NCBI GenBank assembly: GCA_014905825.1
Contig: JACGCN010000036.1
Location: 186,001 to 250,000 of the forward strand
Reading direction: 5' to 3'
Length of the DNA: 64,000 nucleotides
Source of the DNA: Lyophyllum atratum
Taxonomy: Eukaryota > Basidiomycota > Agaricomycetes > Agaricales > Lyophyllaceae
Below are positions 11,547 through 25,000 of the stretch, in pieces. The first letter of the stretch is position 1. The number at the start of each line of letters is the position of its first letter. The notes under the pieces were generated by a model. The model was not told the origin of the DNA and ran no database searches. It worked only from the letters and a program-made list of their open reading frames with translations. The translations under genes and the position numbers were made by a program.

Positions 11547-14500
11547 TCAGTCGACATCAGGATCGACAGAAATTCTCGACAACACCAAACTTCCATTGCG
11601 TTCCTTGGTCTCCGCGTCCTGCTCCTTACCCAACCCCTCATCATCGTCGTGAACCTCCACGGCAGCCTGCTCCTTGTTATATCTTGACAAGTTCCCTTGC
11701 ACGGATTTCTGGACGTCGATGAGATGAATTAGCATCCGTTTGCCCGGAGCTGCGGCCACCGCGGCAGATATGGCATCCAGGGTACGTCTTGGATTCTCCC
11801 CTTCCTTTGGATTCTTTTCTGGGGTATTTGCGCTAGTTTTAGTCTCTTCCGCAACCGAAGCCTTCTCAGACAAAATTTTCTCTTCCATCATTTCCGCAAA
11901 CCGATGCAACTCTTCGGCGAGCTTGGTACCCTTAATCAGCTTACCGTCCTCGATGAGCCAGTCCATGGTGGATCGGAGCCTCCGAATTTCTTCTTCCAGA
12001 CCTTCCAACTGGATCCTTTTGGGATTCTCATCGGCATGGCCGAGACTGAGGCGGCTTACATCGATGGCTCTGTCGTACTGGAAGTCTTGAGTGATCTGCA
12101 GTTTATGTTTGAGGGTGGCCATGTCGAACGGCGTCTCGCCCACCCCGTTTTCCATGTACAGGGCCTCTGGGGGTACAGCTTTGACGAGCATCTCTGTGAT
12201 CTCCCCAAAGCCACGTTGGACGGCGCAGTGGAGCGGAGTCGATCCGTCGATGTCACGCATCAACAGGGTGGACTTCGTGAACTCGACGATCAACTTGGTC
12301 GCACGAGTTGCGCCTTGCTTGACCGCCAGATGCAGGGGCTGTATTTCGGTGGTGTTGAGTGACGGGATTGCGAGGAAAGGATTTGGAACAAACAGTGTTG
12401 GATCGCCCTTTCGACTGCTGAGCGAGTAATGCCTCGTTAACGTCTCGTGGTAGCTTGTTGAGCAGATGTTCGAGTACATCGCACTGGTTGTCCTTACACA
12501 GGATGTGATATATGTTCCACCTGGGGCACTTTTAGCTGGCGAAGAAGAACACAGTGCTTATTTGGTAGCGCTTACCCTCGGACGGAATCGTTGACAGCGG
12601 GAGAAACAGACTTCGCCAGCAAGAAATCAATGAGATCGGTCATGTTGGGCCAGAATGCCCTATCGACCGCTAACAACAGAGCGTTATATCCAGTGAATTT
12701 GATACTAAGGACTTTGTGAGTTCGTGTCGAAGATATGAATGTAAAACATTGAACATACCTTTCATGGAGGCAAGAAGCCATAAACTTCGGTTTCTTAGCG
12801 AACAGCATCTTGATCGTATCGAGGTTCCCACTCAGGGTCGCAGCCATGAGCGGTGAATCGCCTAAATTGCTGATCGACCACCCGAGCCACTGGGGAAGGA
12901 CCTTCTCAAGATCAAGGATGTGGCGAAGCTGATAGGCCCGTTCGTCCCCGCCAGTCGAGGCATAATGGCGATAAGCGGCGAGAGGATGATCCCCGGCGAG
13001 ATATTCCACGATCCTCGTCGCACCCTTGTCGGCCGCCTTCCACACAAGCGGGTAGAGGTCAAAGCGTTGCGTCGCGTTCGGATCATTCATCTTCGCGAGA
13101 TCTGACCTCTTCTTTCCGTGAACAGTCAAGCCGAGATACAGCCTATTCTTGTCGTTCCTAGCCCTAACTTCCTGATCCGTGTGATCTTGCTGCACCTCGA
13201 CGCCTAAGCCAGTCTTGCGAATGTACTCGTTTAGCATGTCCGCCCTGTCCTTTTCCAGGATCACATTGAAGATCTGTTCTCGTATGGGGATTGGGAGAGG
13301 AGCCGCATTATAGAGGCTGACAACGTTCACGAACATCTCTAGGTCGTCGTCGTGTATGGCCTTAAGCAGTGCATTTCCTTGGTTTTGCGTATATTTCCCA
13401 TCTGTACCTTTGATGCGCCAAGTGACATTTGCGTCGTCAAGCATCCTCTTAGGATGCACATCCGTTTCGGTCACGGAAGGTCGTTTTGCGATGTCAACGA
13501 ATGTGATTTCCTCAGGCTCGATTGTGGCATCTGAATCATCAGAGTCCTCAGACCCATCGTCGCTGCCATCTTTGGAAGGGGAAATGATACATTTTAGTTC
13601 CTAATGGGCTTCAAGTCATCAACATACCGTATATATCGACACCCTTCGTGCTGAACTTTTCTTCTTTCTCGGCTGGGCTGTACTGAGCGATGGCGATGGC
13701 CATGATGAGTTTGGCTGTAGACCATTGGCGTCCGCTGAGAGCAGCGAAGAGAGGCGTGTATCCTGATTATAGGACGGGATTAGTGTGAAAATGAGAGGTT
13801 TGCAGGACCGTTACTCACCTGTCTGGAAGTATACATTCGTTGGATCCGAAGCCTGTGCAAATATGTTGAGCGGAGTGGTATCCTTGGTATTCTCCTGAGG
13901 AAGGCAGAGCTGCTCGACCTTCTTGTTATCGCCAGCGAAGCAAGCCTCATAGAGTTCGTCGTACATAGTAGTAAGATGCAGGGGGATGGCGAGGTTGTTA
14001 TTGCTGTAGTAGTTGCTGCTCAGTATAAAGTAAGGCGAGGCAGGGAGGTTGTTGTTCTGGTAGTTTGTTCCAAATTGGAGTTGATTTTCGGGGGCAGAGG
14101 GCTTCTCGGGATAGATCTCGTTCCAAGTCTTCGCTCCCCGAGCAACGAGAACACGTTCCATGTCGATAAGGTAGGTATGCGCATCTTCGAATTGTCGAAG
14201 CTGCTTGGCGGCATGGCCAGGGTCGTTCTGGGATTGCAACTCCTTGGACGTACGTCTACTCTCCGTGAAAAGATCGGCTAGGTGCTTCTTCCAGCCTGCA
14301 GCGGTCAGATCCTCCTCGACCGCGGAGGTTGGGACCGACTCATGCGAAGAGGCAATCTTCTTGGCCAAAAAGGCGATCCCAAACCGGACCCAGTCGATGA
14401 TACTTCGTCGATAAGTAGCGTCGATGTTTTCGCCCAGGGATACACGCACGCCGATATTGAACTCGGCATCCACTGCGATGAGCAACTGCGCGACATCATC

Positions 14501-17500
14501 GTGCTTGGCGATGGCGGTTTCCACCGGAAGGTAAACTTCGTTGATGGCGCTGTTTATACCATACCTAAAGAAGTTTTGACGCTTCTTTTGAGGCCTAAGA
14601 AGGATCTTTTGATACCATTCCAGTGTGGGACGTAGCCGAGTACTTACGTGGCTTCGAGAGCTCGGGTGACCTCCTCGCTGGTGAACGTAAGTTTAGCTCC
14701 ATAGGCGAGAAGAGTAGCGAGCATGGAATAGTGGCGTCTGTTTATAGCACTCATGACTGGATAAGTCACTGCATTCCAGTTGAACGCGGGGAAGTTAAGG
14801 ACTGCATCGGCATTTGGATCGCATTTCAGGATCGTCGACACAAGTTGTATCTTGTCTTCGATGACTGCTCGATGGAAAATCGTGCGCATGTTGTCGTCTG
14901 CAGTTGAGGTCGACGCCCCAGCCGATATAAGCCGCTCCAGAATCTTGGCGGCCGTGTCTTCGTCGTCTCTGAGAAGTGTGAGCGTGATGGGATGGAAAGC
15001 TGTATCGCGGGCTGAGTTCACAAGCGTTACATCGGCGCCCTCTTTCAGGAGTTCTTCAATGCTCGCAAGGGAGCCGGACATCACTCCGTGACCCAGCGGG
15101 GTCAGGCCAAGGTCCCAATCCGCTAGATTGACCTCGAGGATGTCAGGTTGTTCAGCCGAATCTTCAGGGAATTCTTCCGCCTCCTTGGCTCCCTCTTCAC
15201 CCTCCTCCTCACTCGCCTTGGCTGCTTGCTTGTGGACTTCACGCTTTCGTTCTCCACCTTCATCGTCGTCCTCACCCTCTTCTTCATCATTGTCGTCACC
15301 ATCAATATCCTCTTCGTCCTCATCATCACCTGCCTCATCCTCATCACCACCTTCATCGCCCACGTCCTCCTCAATATCCGTATCCATGGCTATGACGCCA
15401 TCATCCCCAGATGTCCAGTCGTCCTCCGAAGATGGGCGTTCAACAGCTGAGGCATCAACATCCATCTTCTCCTCCGGCTCGATATCTCCAGCAGCTTCCG
15501 CTGCGGCTTTATTGATAGCACTGCGCTCGAAGAGTTTCCGGATAACGTCAGGCTGGTCATACTGAGCTGCCAAATGCAGCGCACTACGCCCGTCAACAAG
15601 TCGCGCCGTGATTCTTGCACCAGCCTCGATGAGATCGCAGGCGATGTCAGTTGCGCCAATGAGAATGGCGACATGAAGAGAGGTTCGACCGACGTGATCT
15701 CTGCGATTGACGTCCATTTCGTTCTTGATCATGTTGGATATCGCCCCTCGGTCCTGGGCGACAATAGCAGCGAAGAAATGCTCGGTTTCGCCGACATATA
15801 CCTGGGCGCTCCATTCCCCGACGTCGATGGGGTTGAAGCTTCCTGACATGGTCTGGCGTCCTGGATCTTCCTCGATGAACCTGAGATCGTTCAGCGCAAT
15901 GCAGTGTAAGTCCGGTTTCATGACGCACGCAATTCGCCCCCTGATGTGGTTCTTATCTTCTTCCTCCTGTAGTTCGCGTTCATCTGAATCTATTGGTTCC
16001 GGGCAGTACTGAGATAGAAGGTTAAGTGACAAGGTCTACATGAACAATCCAGATGCAAGGCTTACCTCGCAGCAATCTTCGAGACATTCAACCATGGTCC
16101 CGAAGAAGGCCGGGTGACGATGAAGGCGCCGACCCTCGTTCTTGGGGTTGAACGTGGCTGCGATAAATCATAAGTAAGCGCCTCTGATACACTTGTTCAA
16201 GCCGTACAGTTCATGCCCAGGTCCTGGTGAAGAAGGATCAATATAGAGTGAGCCGACGATGGGTGCGTCAATATCGTACCGTTTGATAAACCAGTTTGTC
16301 AATCCTGCGAGCGTCCCATCCAGGGCCGTAAGGGATATGGAGTGTTGTTACATCGTAATCGTTCATTTCTAGACCGCCAATCGACGTATCACCCTTCAAG
16401 TCGCCCTTGTACTTGCTCTTTCGCTTGTAATATCTCTGAAGAGGGTTAGGCCTGCCACGGAGGTTCCTTCGTGATTCCAAAAAGTTGTAGCGAGTGTCTG
16501 TATCTGTAAGCTTTTCGAGGACGAGGAGACGAGCCAAGCCTTCGATGCGTGCAATGGAACGTTCATAGATCTAGGACCAAGAAGTCAGAGAGCGACGGGG
16601 AATGGAGAACTTAGAGGGGTACCGTAGGATCGATATTCTCCCGTTGGAGCGCTGGAACATAAACTTCAAATGCCCGACTGGAATACTTGGCGAGTCTAAC
16701 TTCGTAAGATGGAGACCTCCTGGTCATGTCAACCGTGTTGGCTTGACGCATCTGAGCCACAATCGCTCGAGGGTTAGCAAGAACGCGTTGACCTAGTGGT
16801 CATTAGCAGATAGATCGCGAAGCAGACGATGACTTTACCATTGTAAAGGCAACAAGGTGCGTCGATGTCGAAACCAGCTAAAATCTCCGCAGGAGAACTA
16901 TACAAGCGTAGGACAATCTGAACGGAGCGGTATGGGTATTGCGCTGGCGACTTTGTTGTCAATCGGAGGTTAAATTGAACGCAAAAGCTTGCTTACAATG
17001 AATTGAAATGGTATGTTTGGTTCGAACGCAGGTCACGTCCCATGGAACCGAATCACGAACTGCCTCATAGATTGTGACAATCTTCTTCTCGGCCTGAGGA
17101 AATTTTTATCAGTAGATCGTCAGAGATCGATCATTGGGTGTGCAAACTCACTTGCTCTGCGTCCATGCCCCAGAGAAAGAGGTCGATATCCGAGGTTGGA
17201 TAGGCAACAGAGTGGTAATATTTTCTGATTGCACGCTTTGATTCCTTCGCCGCATCAGAAAGGGGCGTTAAGCATGCCAGCACGGCGCCGCCCGCAGCTA
17301 CGACATTGTTCCAGTCGACCAGTTGAGAAAGGGATCCTTCTGTAAAGATTGACCAGTTCTTCTGGAATTCCTCAAGATCATGGACCATGCTTGGCGAGCC
17401 TTCACCTCTCCTGTTGACTTCGGAAAGAGGCATAATATGCTTGCTAGATAAGTCTTGATCGTCCTTCACAACGCGCGACCTAGTTGTCCGGATGTCTGCA

Positions 17501-17697
17501 GGGGCGGCGAAAGCATCGACAAGGCCGACGAGGGGATCATTGAGCCTCGTGTTAGTCTTGTCGGCTGCGAATAGTTTGCGCAGCTCTGCTTCGTCGTCGA
17601 GCGATGGTTGCAAGGCTTCATCGAGAGATGTGCCAGGGCCCTGGGGCAAAGAGATGATTCGTTTCAAGAACGCTTGAGCCTCAGGAGTCTGATGCAT
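11547..17697 (-). CDS. large ankyrin-repeat protein with nucleotidyltransferase-like N-terminus
   Basis: One multi-exon gene of roughly 1,700-1,800 residues. The N-terminal exon (17697 down to about 17151) contains AAGGAVLACL at residues 134-142 and, after a spacer, TSDIDLFLWGMDAEQ with D170 and D172. A later exon reads QIVLRLYSSPAEILAGFDIDAPC near 16850-16930. This G-G ... DxD ... third acidic residue pattern is that of the polymerase-beta nucleotidyltransferase fold. Ankyrin repeats follow: DHVGRTSLHVAILIGATDIACDLIEAGA, DGRSALHLAAQYDQPDVIRKLF, LTPLGHGVMSGSLASIEELL, GDSPLMAATLSGNLDTIKMLF and DGSTPLHCAVQRGFGEITEML. A strongly acidic tract (about 15240-15390) lies between repeats. The C-terminus is a coiled-coil-like charged region ending at 11547. 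Exon frames connect at the junctions checked. Catalysis is inferred from motifs only. Confidence 0.75.
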
Positions 17698-18370
17698 GGT
17701 TTGGATGGGATATGTTTAGAAAGTGAGGCTGACCTTTATAGCATCTCCAGCATATGATCGTGGTTTGAGTTACGCGCCAGAAGTGACTGATACGGCGCGT
17801 TGTCACCGATCATTTGTTCAACACGTGCCTGAAACGTGGTCGCGATCTTGCGCGAACTGCCAAAATCAGGTTAGTCGGGACCGACGCTTCCCTTTTGGAT
17901 GACGTGCGTGGTTCTTCCCCGCCATCAACTTATTTTCTCAGACGCCCAACTGACTCGTGAATTGACTCCCCTCCGCGTGAGGCAGGTCGGGAGTCATGCA
18001 TGTCATGACCAGTCACCGTAAACTAGGGTGATACTTCTCATAAACTACCGCCTCACGTCAAACGTTTGACTGTTCAGGTACCGAAATTCAAGGTATCGTT
18101 ATCATACAGGAGTTAACGGGTGATATACTTACAGTAAAGACAGTCTAAGCGCGTTCCGCCTCGGGAACAATATCATGACTGGGGGAGTGAAGGGCTCATG
18201 ACACGCTACTCGAAGGTCAACTGCACGTTTCAACAGCGAAGTGATACAAGACCAAGGATAAATACATTTCACGACTAGACATACTGATGCACAAGACCAC
18301 ACGCTCCGATGTTCGAAAGGTACAAAATTCGCCTGATGTTACGATGTAAATACAAACCAAATGAAAAAGA
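17698..18370. other. intergenic: ankyrin gene promoter and laccase-like gene 3' flank
   Basis: Nothing coding was recognised. The stretch near 17940-18060 holds the ankyrin gene's upstream region; no clear TATA box is seen. Confidence 0.5.
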
Positions 18371-21103
18371 CTACTGCAGGTCTGCCGGCAGAGCATTGTA
18401 CTATCACCGAATGAGTTAGTACGTGTCTTCACAAAGAGCGATGAAAAGAACGCACCGCAGGGCACAGCGCATCCCAGGCCCTGTCAGGCTTCACTCCGGC
18501 GCGGATCGCGGCAGGGTCAGAGGCCATGACGGTCGCCAGACCCGCCTGCATGTGCCAGAAGATGTGGCAATGGAAGAACCAGGGGCCTGTCCCAGTTTAT
18601 CGTCAGCAAGGATATCAGGCGGGGTTCACAAGGAACTAACCGGGCTGGTCAGTCACGAAGCGAATCGTGGTACCAGCTGCTCCGACGCCAGCAACCTATG
18701 AATGTCAGGGTGAGGCCATGGAAGGCGGGGAGGATGATAAGGGATGCATACATCACGGCGGATGGGGTTCACGGTGTTGACGATGCTGGAACTGTTCGAC
18801 TTGATCAGCCAGAAGTTGCTCTGCAGTGATAATGAGTACATCGGACGAGTGGAGAGGGAAGAGCAGGGCGTACTCCGTGCAAATGGAAGGCTTGAACAAG
18901 GATGATTTAGTCCAAGGAATCTTTCAGTTCTACGCATCACTCACGATGGGCTTCGTCGTCATCGCTGTGGAACAGTAAAAGTATGGTAAGACTCGAGACC
19001 AAGGACGAAACAAGGATGAGCATACTTAGGCGGGAAATCGACTTGAATGACAGCGTTCCTTGGCAGAATAAAGGTATTTTCCGTGATATTGAAATCAGCG
19101 CTTTTACTCGCACCGTCGAGGATCTTGACAAGAGTGGGAGTCGTCGGAGGCAAATAAGAAACGTTGTTGACGTTCCATTGCGCTTTGCCCGCAGTCTGCG
19201 AGAGATAGGTGAGCTCGTCGTGCCGAGTGATTAAGCTGGGCATGTAGCTTACGACAACAAGATTGAGGGTGATGTTGACATCGGGAGCAGGAGGCTGATG
19301 AGAAGAGTCTTTATAAAATCGATATTGGACTGAAAATAGAATAGAACACATACAGTCTCGGGAGCGAATGGCTAACGCGGGGAAAGGTTCGTAAGATAGG
19401 CAGTATCTCAATATGGGGAAGCACTTACGCGAAGACTAGCTTCAAGAAGTGCATTGGGGTTCGCCGGACCAAGGGTCATCGGGCCAAGTGGTTCCGCATT
19501 GGGTGCACCAGCGTAGCGCAAGACAGCACGCGAAAGTGTCGCGTTTTCTAGTACGAATCAAAAAGTTGACCTTGCCCCAGGATTCCTCAGACTCACGGTT
19601 GAGATTGCGAGAAGGAGTTCCACCGATGAAGGGCGCATTGATCCAATAGTTGGCGACGGGTTGATTGGCGGTAAGCTAGATGTTCACGTCAGTGTCACAA
19701 AGTGATACGAATAAGGGGCAGACGTACGACAACAGAGTATCGCTGGCCTGCGAGGATATCGATCTGATTGACCGTCATCGGGGCAGTGGCGACACCATCA
19801 GCCTCAATAATGGCTATATATATGTTAGTTCAAACTTGATTGAGGGCGCTTAGCGATGGTTCACGTACTGAGTTGATGGCTGTCTACCGACATTGTGAAG
19901 ACATTGCGAGCCGACTGGTTGATGATACGGAACCTGTAACGTCTGCCAGCCTGGACATGTTGGACGAAGAACGGGACTGCCGGACCGCCTTGGAAGCGTC
20001 CAACACCATTGAAGGTGCCGGAATCGGAGACGGGTACGATTCCGGTGGCGACGTATCCAGCGAGTAAAGGTAGGGTCGTGTTATGCCACCAGTCACCTTG
20101 ATCGGAGGTAAGGAAAAATATAACAATTGACGAAGGCCCGGTCAAACTGCTTACCGACTTGCCAGATCTATAAAGAGAGTGATTAATACCAGATGATATT
20201 GCCAAGGTAAATATGACGTACCGTAGTTTCGTCGTCAACGTCGTATAGGCGCCTCATAGGATCTGCGGGATCTGTTTCATCGAAAATACGTCAACGCTGT
20301 GGGTTGCTATAGTGCTTTTTTTTACATACCATAGACAATGAGGGGACCGCGAAGACCCTATAAATCGTGAGTGAGGAAAATATGAGAATCTGAATAATAC
20401 TGACATCGACATATTGAACGCTGAGTTGACTATTCGCAGGATTTAATAGGAGAATAATAATCAGGAGCATTTGTCTTACCTGTGGTACCAGAAAGTCCCG
20501 GCCTGGTTGGTAAGTGGGACCTTGTAGGTGTAACTGGCGCCAGGGGCGATTGGGCAGGTGGTTACGAACGGAGTTCCCTCATTAAACGCGTTCGCCGTTG
20601 AGAAGAAGATCCCGTCGAAGTCCTACCGGACAATCAGACGGAGACGAGGTAAATATGGCTGGACTCTTACCAAACTGGTACTCCGGCGCATGGTCGGGTC
20701 GGTCTGTAATATATTTAGGTTACTATGTCATTCAAGGCGGGTTTAGGGAGACGGCGGAACCTACCAATCTGTTGTGGACAGTCACCTCGAGGGTGTCGCC
20801 CTTGTTGGCCCTGATGAGAGGTCCCGGGTATCTAAAAAGAAATCAGTGGAAGACAGGTAAAGAAAATGCGTTCTGTATTAACTGTCCGTTTGCAACGATG
20901 ACGCCTGCATAGTCATATCAGTCGCGTGTTCCGTCCAACAAGTAACGAAGATACATACTTCTCCTAAACCCATCTGGTGCTAGCTGCGTGTTCGCGACGT
21001 TTAGGGTGACCCCTCTGGTTACGCCTGGAGCGAGTGCAGCCCCAGCAGCAGGGTGAGGTTTGAAAAGAGCCAGGAGAGCGGCGGTGACTACCAAGAGCTG
21101 CAT
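18371..21103 (-). CDS. laccase-like multicopper oxidase with altered copper-binding motifs (copy 1)
   Basis: Secreted three-cupredoxin protein of laccase type. The start at 21103 (MQLLVVTAALLALFKPHPAA signal peptide) was preferred over an ATG three codons upstream because it aligns with copy 2. Visible blocks: YPGPLIRANKGDTLEVTVHN, TDPTMRRSTSL, PFVTTCPIAPGASYTY, GTFWYHS, LRGPLIVY, VGDWWHN, RRYRFRIINQSARN, HPFHLHG, GPWFFHCHIFWHMQAGL and the end YNALPADLQ. The region that should hold the first copper motif HWHG reads DFDG (20611-20622), and HSH in the second reads HSQ across the 20410-20495 splice; the QYCDG cysteine is V. The third motif and the fourth (HCH, T1 Cys) are intact. All exons join in frame with short GT-AG introns, so it is not an obvious pseudogene. 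Oxidase activity is doubtful. Confidence 0.88.
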
Positions 21104-21590
21104 GTTGAGCACTTGAGACTATTTCGCTCTAAACCCCTCCAGCTTTTGTAGTGTTCGGGTGAGGCACGTAAACCGCAAAAAGGACTCGGAACCGGGACAG
21201 TGGGATTGGAGAAGTCCTCACCCACCACCACCATGCGAACGGCGGGCGGCGAAACCGATGAGGTATGAGAGGCATTTAGCGATTATCGTGCGTTCATCGA
21301 CACCGAGACTCAGGTAATGCGATAAGTGGGGGCAGGGGATTGGACCGGGCAGAGTGTATTAAAAATGGACCATATACCGTTTCAATGGCGTACAGGAGGT
21401 AGAAAAACGCTCCGTGAGAATGAGACGGCAGCGATATGTCGATAAGATGTTGGCCCAGTAAATCGGATTCACAGCACACTGGCAGAGCTCCAACGCAAAG
21501 ATTCTATGCATGACAAGTCGTATAATCGTACAGCTGTCGGTCGAGTGTAAGCCTTTGAAGTCGGTGTTGTGGGCGCCTCGCTGCTCGCAT

Positions 21591-21598
21591 TATAAAAG
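21591..21598 (+). promoter_or_regulatory. orphan TATA box TATAAAAG
   Basis: The same octamer is used 46 bp before the ATG of laccase-like copy 2 and 90 bp before the Gly/His-rich gene. Here the nearest plus-strand ATGs (21637, 21643) open only short unrecognised frames. Confidence 0.3.
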
Positions 21599-21846
21599 GA
21601 CGGGTGTCGTAGTGCTGTCCTGTGCTATATAATCGAGGTTGTCGATGTTCACGCTCCACCTTCTGTACGATGCCGACGCGATGCCTACAATGCAGATATT
21701 CTCGTCCGCCGCGACTAAGAATAGAAGTCCTAAAATATACCAGCTACAATTAGCGCCTATTCTTGGATATTCGCATAAGGAGTGGAGTGTAACCAGTATC
21801 AAAATAACACTTCATGTCTCCTCAAATAGACCATCATACCCTTATA

Positions 21847-22010
21847 TCGCGTCAAGAATATTCCGCAGCGGATGCTTCGACGCTCACATACGCCATATTC
21901 GCCCACTTCATGAATAGGACTAGCCTTCGTTCGCGTCAAGGATGTTCCACTAAGGATGATTCGATGTTCACATCAGCCAGAATGTGCCAATTTCATGGAC
22001 ATGGCTAGTC
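21847..22010 (+). repeat. imperfect tandem duplication, about 84 bp unit
   Basis: Unit 1 (21847-21930) and unit 2 (21931-22010) both begin TCGCGTCAAG and share ATTCCrC, GGATG, TTCGA.G.TCACAT, TTCATG.A and GGnCTAG-like blocks in the same order. Differences are mostly single substitutions plus a few bases missing in unit 2. Confidence 0.6.
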
Positions 22011-25000
22011 AACTGGCTTTGTGAAATCCGTGGACATAACGTGAGTGTTACACACGCAATCAAGCCCGCCGAAAAAAGATGGGACCAGATGTAGGCTCGG
22101 ACATCGCGACTATCGATCAGATCGAGACTCGCTAAGTGAATGAGTCAGGACAAGAGAGAATGAGAAGTCGTTGCAGGACATGTATGCTGCTCACTGCTTG
22201 GTTCAGAGACTTGGGACACCGAGGCCCTTTCCTCCTTGCCTCGGTCTTCGGGCGTGGTGAATCATTCAATCAGCGTTTTTGACATGCATGATCCTGTTGA
22301 AATTTGTTCTTTCCTGTCCCGCCGTTGTGCATGATCATCTTGGACGATGCTGTAGACGATGACGAAATCCATAGGTAACAAACAAGTCGGAAGAGCCTAC
22401 AGCCTGGTCCGTGCGCTGCACGTGTCCACCATCACTCCGGCTTCAACTTGGTGAGTCGTGAGTCGTGACAATGGCGTTCTCCCGAACAAAGTGCCATACA
22501 TGTACGACCCAGGGATCGACTGAGAGTCTTCTCCCCAACCTGGACGATGCAAGCTCTGGGCTGACGCTGAGTTGATGATACCGACTGAACCGTGAGCTCT
22601 TGGCGGTATCAAAACATACAGAGCCTCCATGACGCCGACCCTTCAAAAGCCGGCTCCATCTGCCTGTGGCCACGATTTTTGTCTGCTACGAAGCGCCTTT
22701 CAAAACACTGATATCCATTGGTATGTTTAAAACTAAGAAATCCAAGGTATGTTGCATACTTACCAGCTGAATCCCGTTAATGAAGCTATTTTTTTTTGGC
22801 CGCATGCAGAGCCAAGATTCCGGAAGCTTGAAATCTCCAGTGACTCTAGTTCATATTCGACTTTCTAAGGCCATTTCGAATGCTTCCACTGTATGTCCTC
22901 AGGTTTGACTCTACTCACCACCTCGCTCAGGGCTTTTGGACAGAGTACCCAATTGTCCCAATCCACCAGTAGTAATCAACGTAGTAGACATCCAGAGCTC
23001 GTGGTACGTTTCTACTTGGGTGCAAGACATGCGATGACGATGCTCATGAGTTGTCAGGCGGAAATGCTCGACGAAGACAATAGAGCTTGGGGATCCTCGA
23101 AAACGTCATAGTCCCCTCTGTGTTTTCGACGGTACCTTAGCGAGCGATCTTGCTTCAGTAATATTATCGATGGACACATACCCCGATAGTCAGGTGCAGA
23201 TCCTTACTTTCGACTGAGTTCAAGATACAACAGCGTCACCCTTGACACCCAGCACCGCGGTGCCGTAGTGGCCAGCAACCTCACGATACATGGTTCGAAT
23301 GGCGTATAGGATCACGGAGCTCCGACGGGTCCTGAAGATACCGCAAATCACCTCCCTTTCGTGCTCTTCGGCGACATGTCGCTCGATACCACTCACAGAA
23401 TGTGGGAGGTAACCAAAGGACCGGCAGCCAACCAACATGGTAGGGCCCACGCCTATACACTTTCTAAAATTACCTCAGAAGCTGATCTCTGCTTCTGTCG
23501 TCCAATTCCCACAGATTCAAAGTTGATTGATGCATGGACCTGGATTCCCTGATTTACCCCTCCATTTCTCACAAGTCAAAGCGCCGTCAACGCTGTCTGA
23601 CAGCCATCGGGCAGCGAGGTGTCAGAGGGTGATCAGCATCACAAACGTTCATGATGAGCTCGACTCTTCTTTTAACACAAGGCTTTTTAACATCGGCACT
23701 GTCGGACGATGAGTATGCGATCCTCAATCGCACGGCGTCGGTTTCCCCCCCTCCATCTACATCTGGCAGCGTGCGTGCTAATTGCTATAAAGCAACGAGT
23801 TTTACTCACGTTTGCCCCAGACCCAGACTCGGCTTCCCATCCTAAGCGCGACGGCACCCTTTGTTGTACATTACGCCCCACGAAAGACCTGCTTCCACAT
23901 GCCCGAAAGCGCACAACAAACCTCCGGTCGTACGGTAGGCCAGTTACTTATTACCACCGTGTGGGGTCGGCTAACTGTCTTTGAAAACAGGACTTCCATC
24001 GCGGAACTATTGCGAGCACGAAGAAGACCCTGAAAGAGAGGCTTGCTCGTGACCTTGTAAATTTTCGTCTCATTCTTATATCTGACGAATCTCGTGCTCC
24101 GTAATCTTTAGGGGAAGTTTAAACGGCCGTCTGACGACAAGAGTGCGGGCTCAAAGAGATCAGATAGTGTGAGGCAGATTCGCTGGGTGCAGATGTAACT
24201 CCACTTGCTGATCAGGACCTCATCCAGTCCACGTTGGGTAGTGTAACCAGGAGCATCCCTGCTAAGTGTCTCTACAACTTCCGATAGCCGCCAAGGACGT
24301 CCAAGGATAATCAGCCGAGCCGAACGTTCACGTTCCCAGCTTTGGAGTCTTGCGAGTTGTCATGATGTTGAGGATCAAGAGTCGCCATAGCAGATTCGGA
24401 GTATGTGGGAGGATAGTGAGGAACCCCGCGACATCATTCTTGATTTGCACCTTGCCGAGGACTTTCTTGGGGGTGCCGACGTGGGTAGAATGGAGTGAGA
24501 TTTATTTTTCTGTCGTTTTATTGAGAGGTTCTGCTGCGGATGGATAAGCCAATCACAGTTCTTCCCTTTCACTTTCTCCGCGGCCATAGTGGGATGTGTT
24601 CACCGTGTGGGCATCTCACCTCGGATGCCATCACGAGCGTACAAAGGGAGAGCGTGGCTACGAAAACGCGCCTTCTTGAGCATTCGGCATGCTGTGAGCA
24701 GTGGAGCCCTTGCGAAGAGCATCGTTACATGGTTGAGCAGGGATGAATGGCTTGCCGTTCGATTCCCATTTCGTCCTCTCGCTATTCTAAGCGTTGGTTC
24801 AATTATAGACGGGTAATTTTGGAACGGGATATTCTGAGACTGGCCTCTTAGTACAAGTAGGGGTTGCGGTTGTCGACGTTTCTGCTTCTCGCCGTCCAGG
24901 ATCCTTGCTCGCCGTGACTTCGTCGTTGACTTGCTGTCTCCTGGTCCAATATTTGACAATGCTTCAATGTGCCTCTTGTTGCAAATTTACGCCAACGATC

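Noticed and set aside
15123..15565. Long plus-strand Ser-rich and minus-strand Met/Arg-rich frames of 80-145 codons.
   Set aside because: They are shadows of the GAx-rich acidic tract of the ankyrin gene in other frames.
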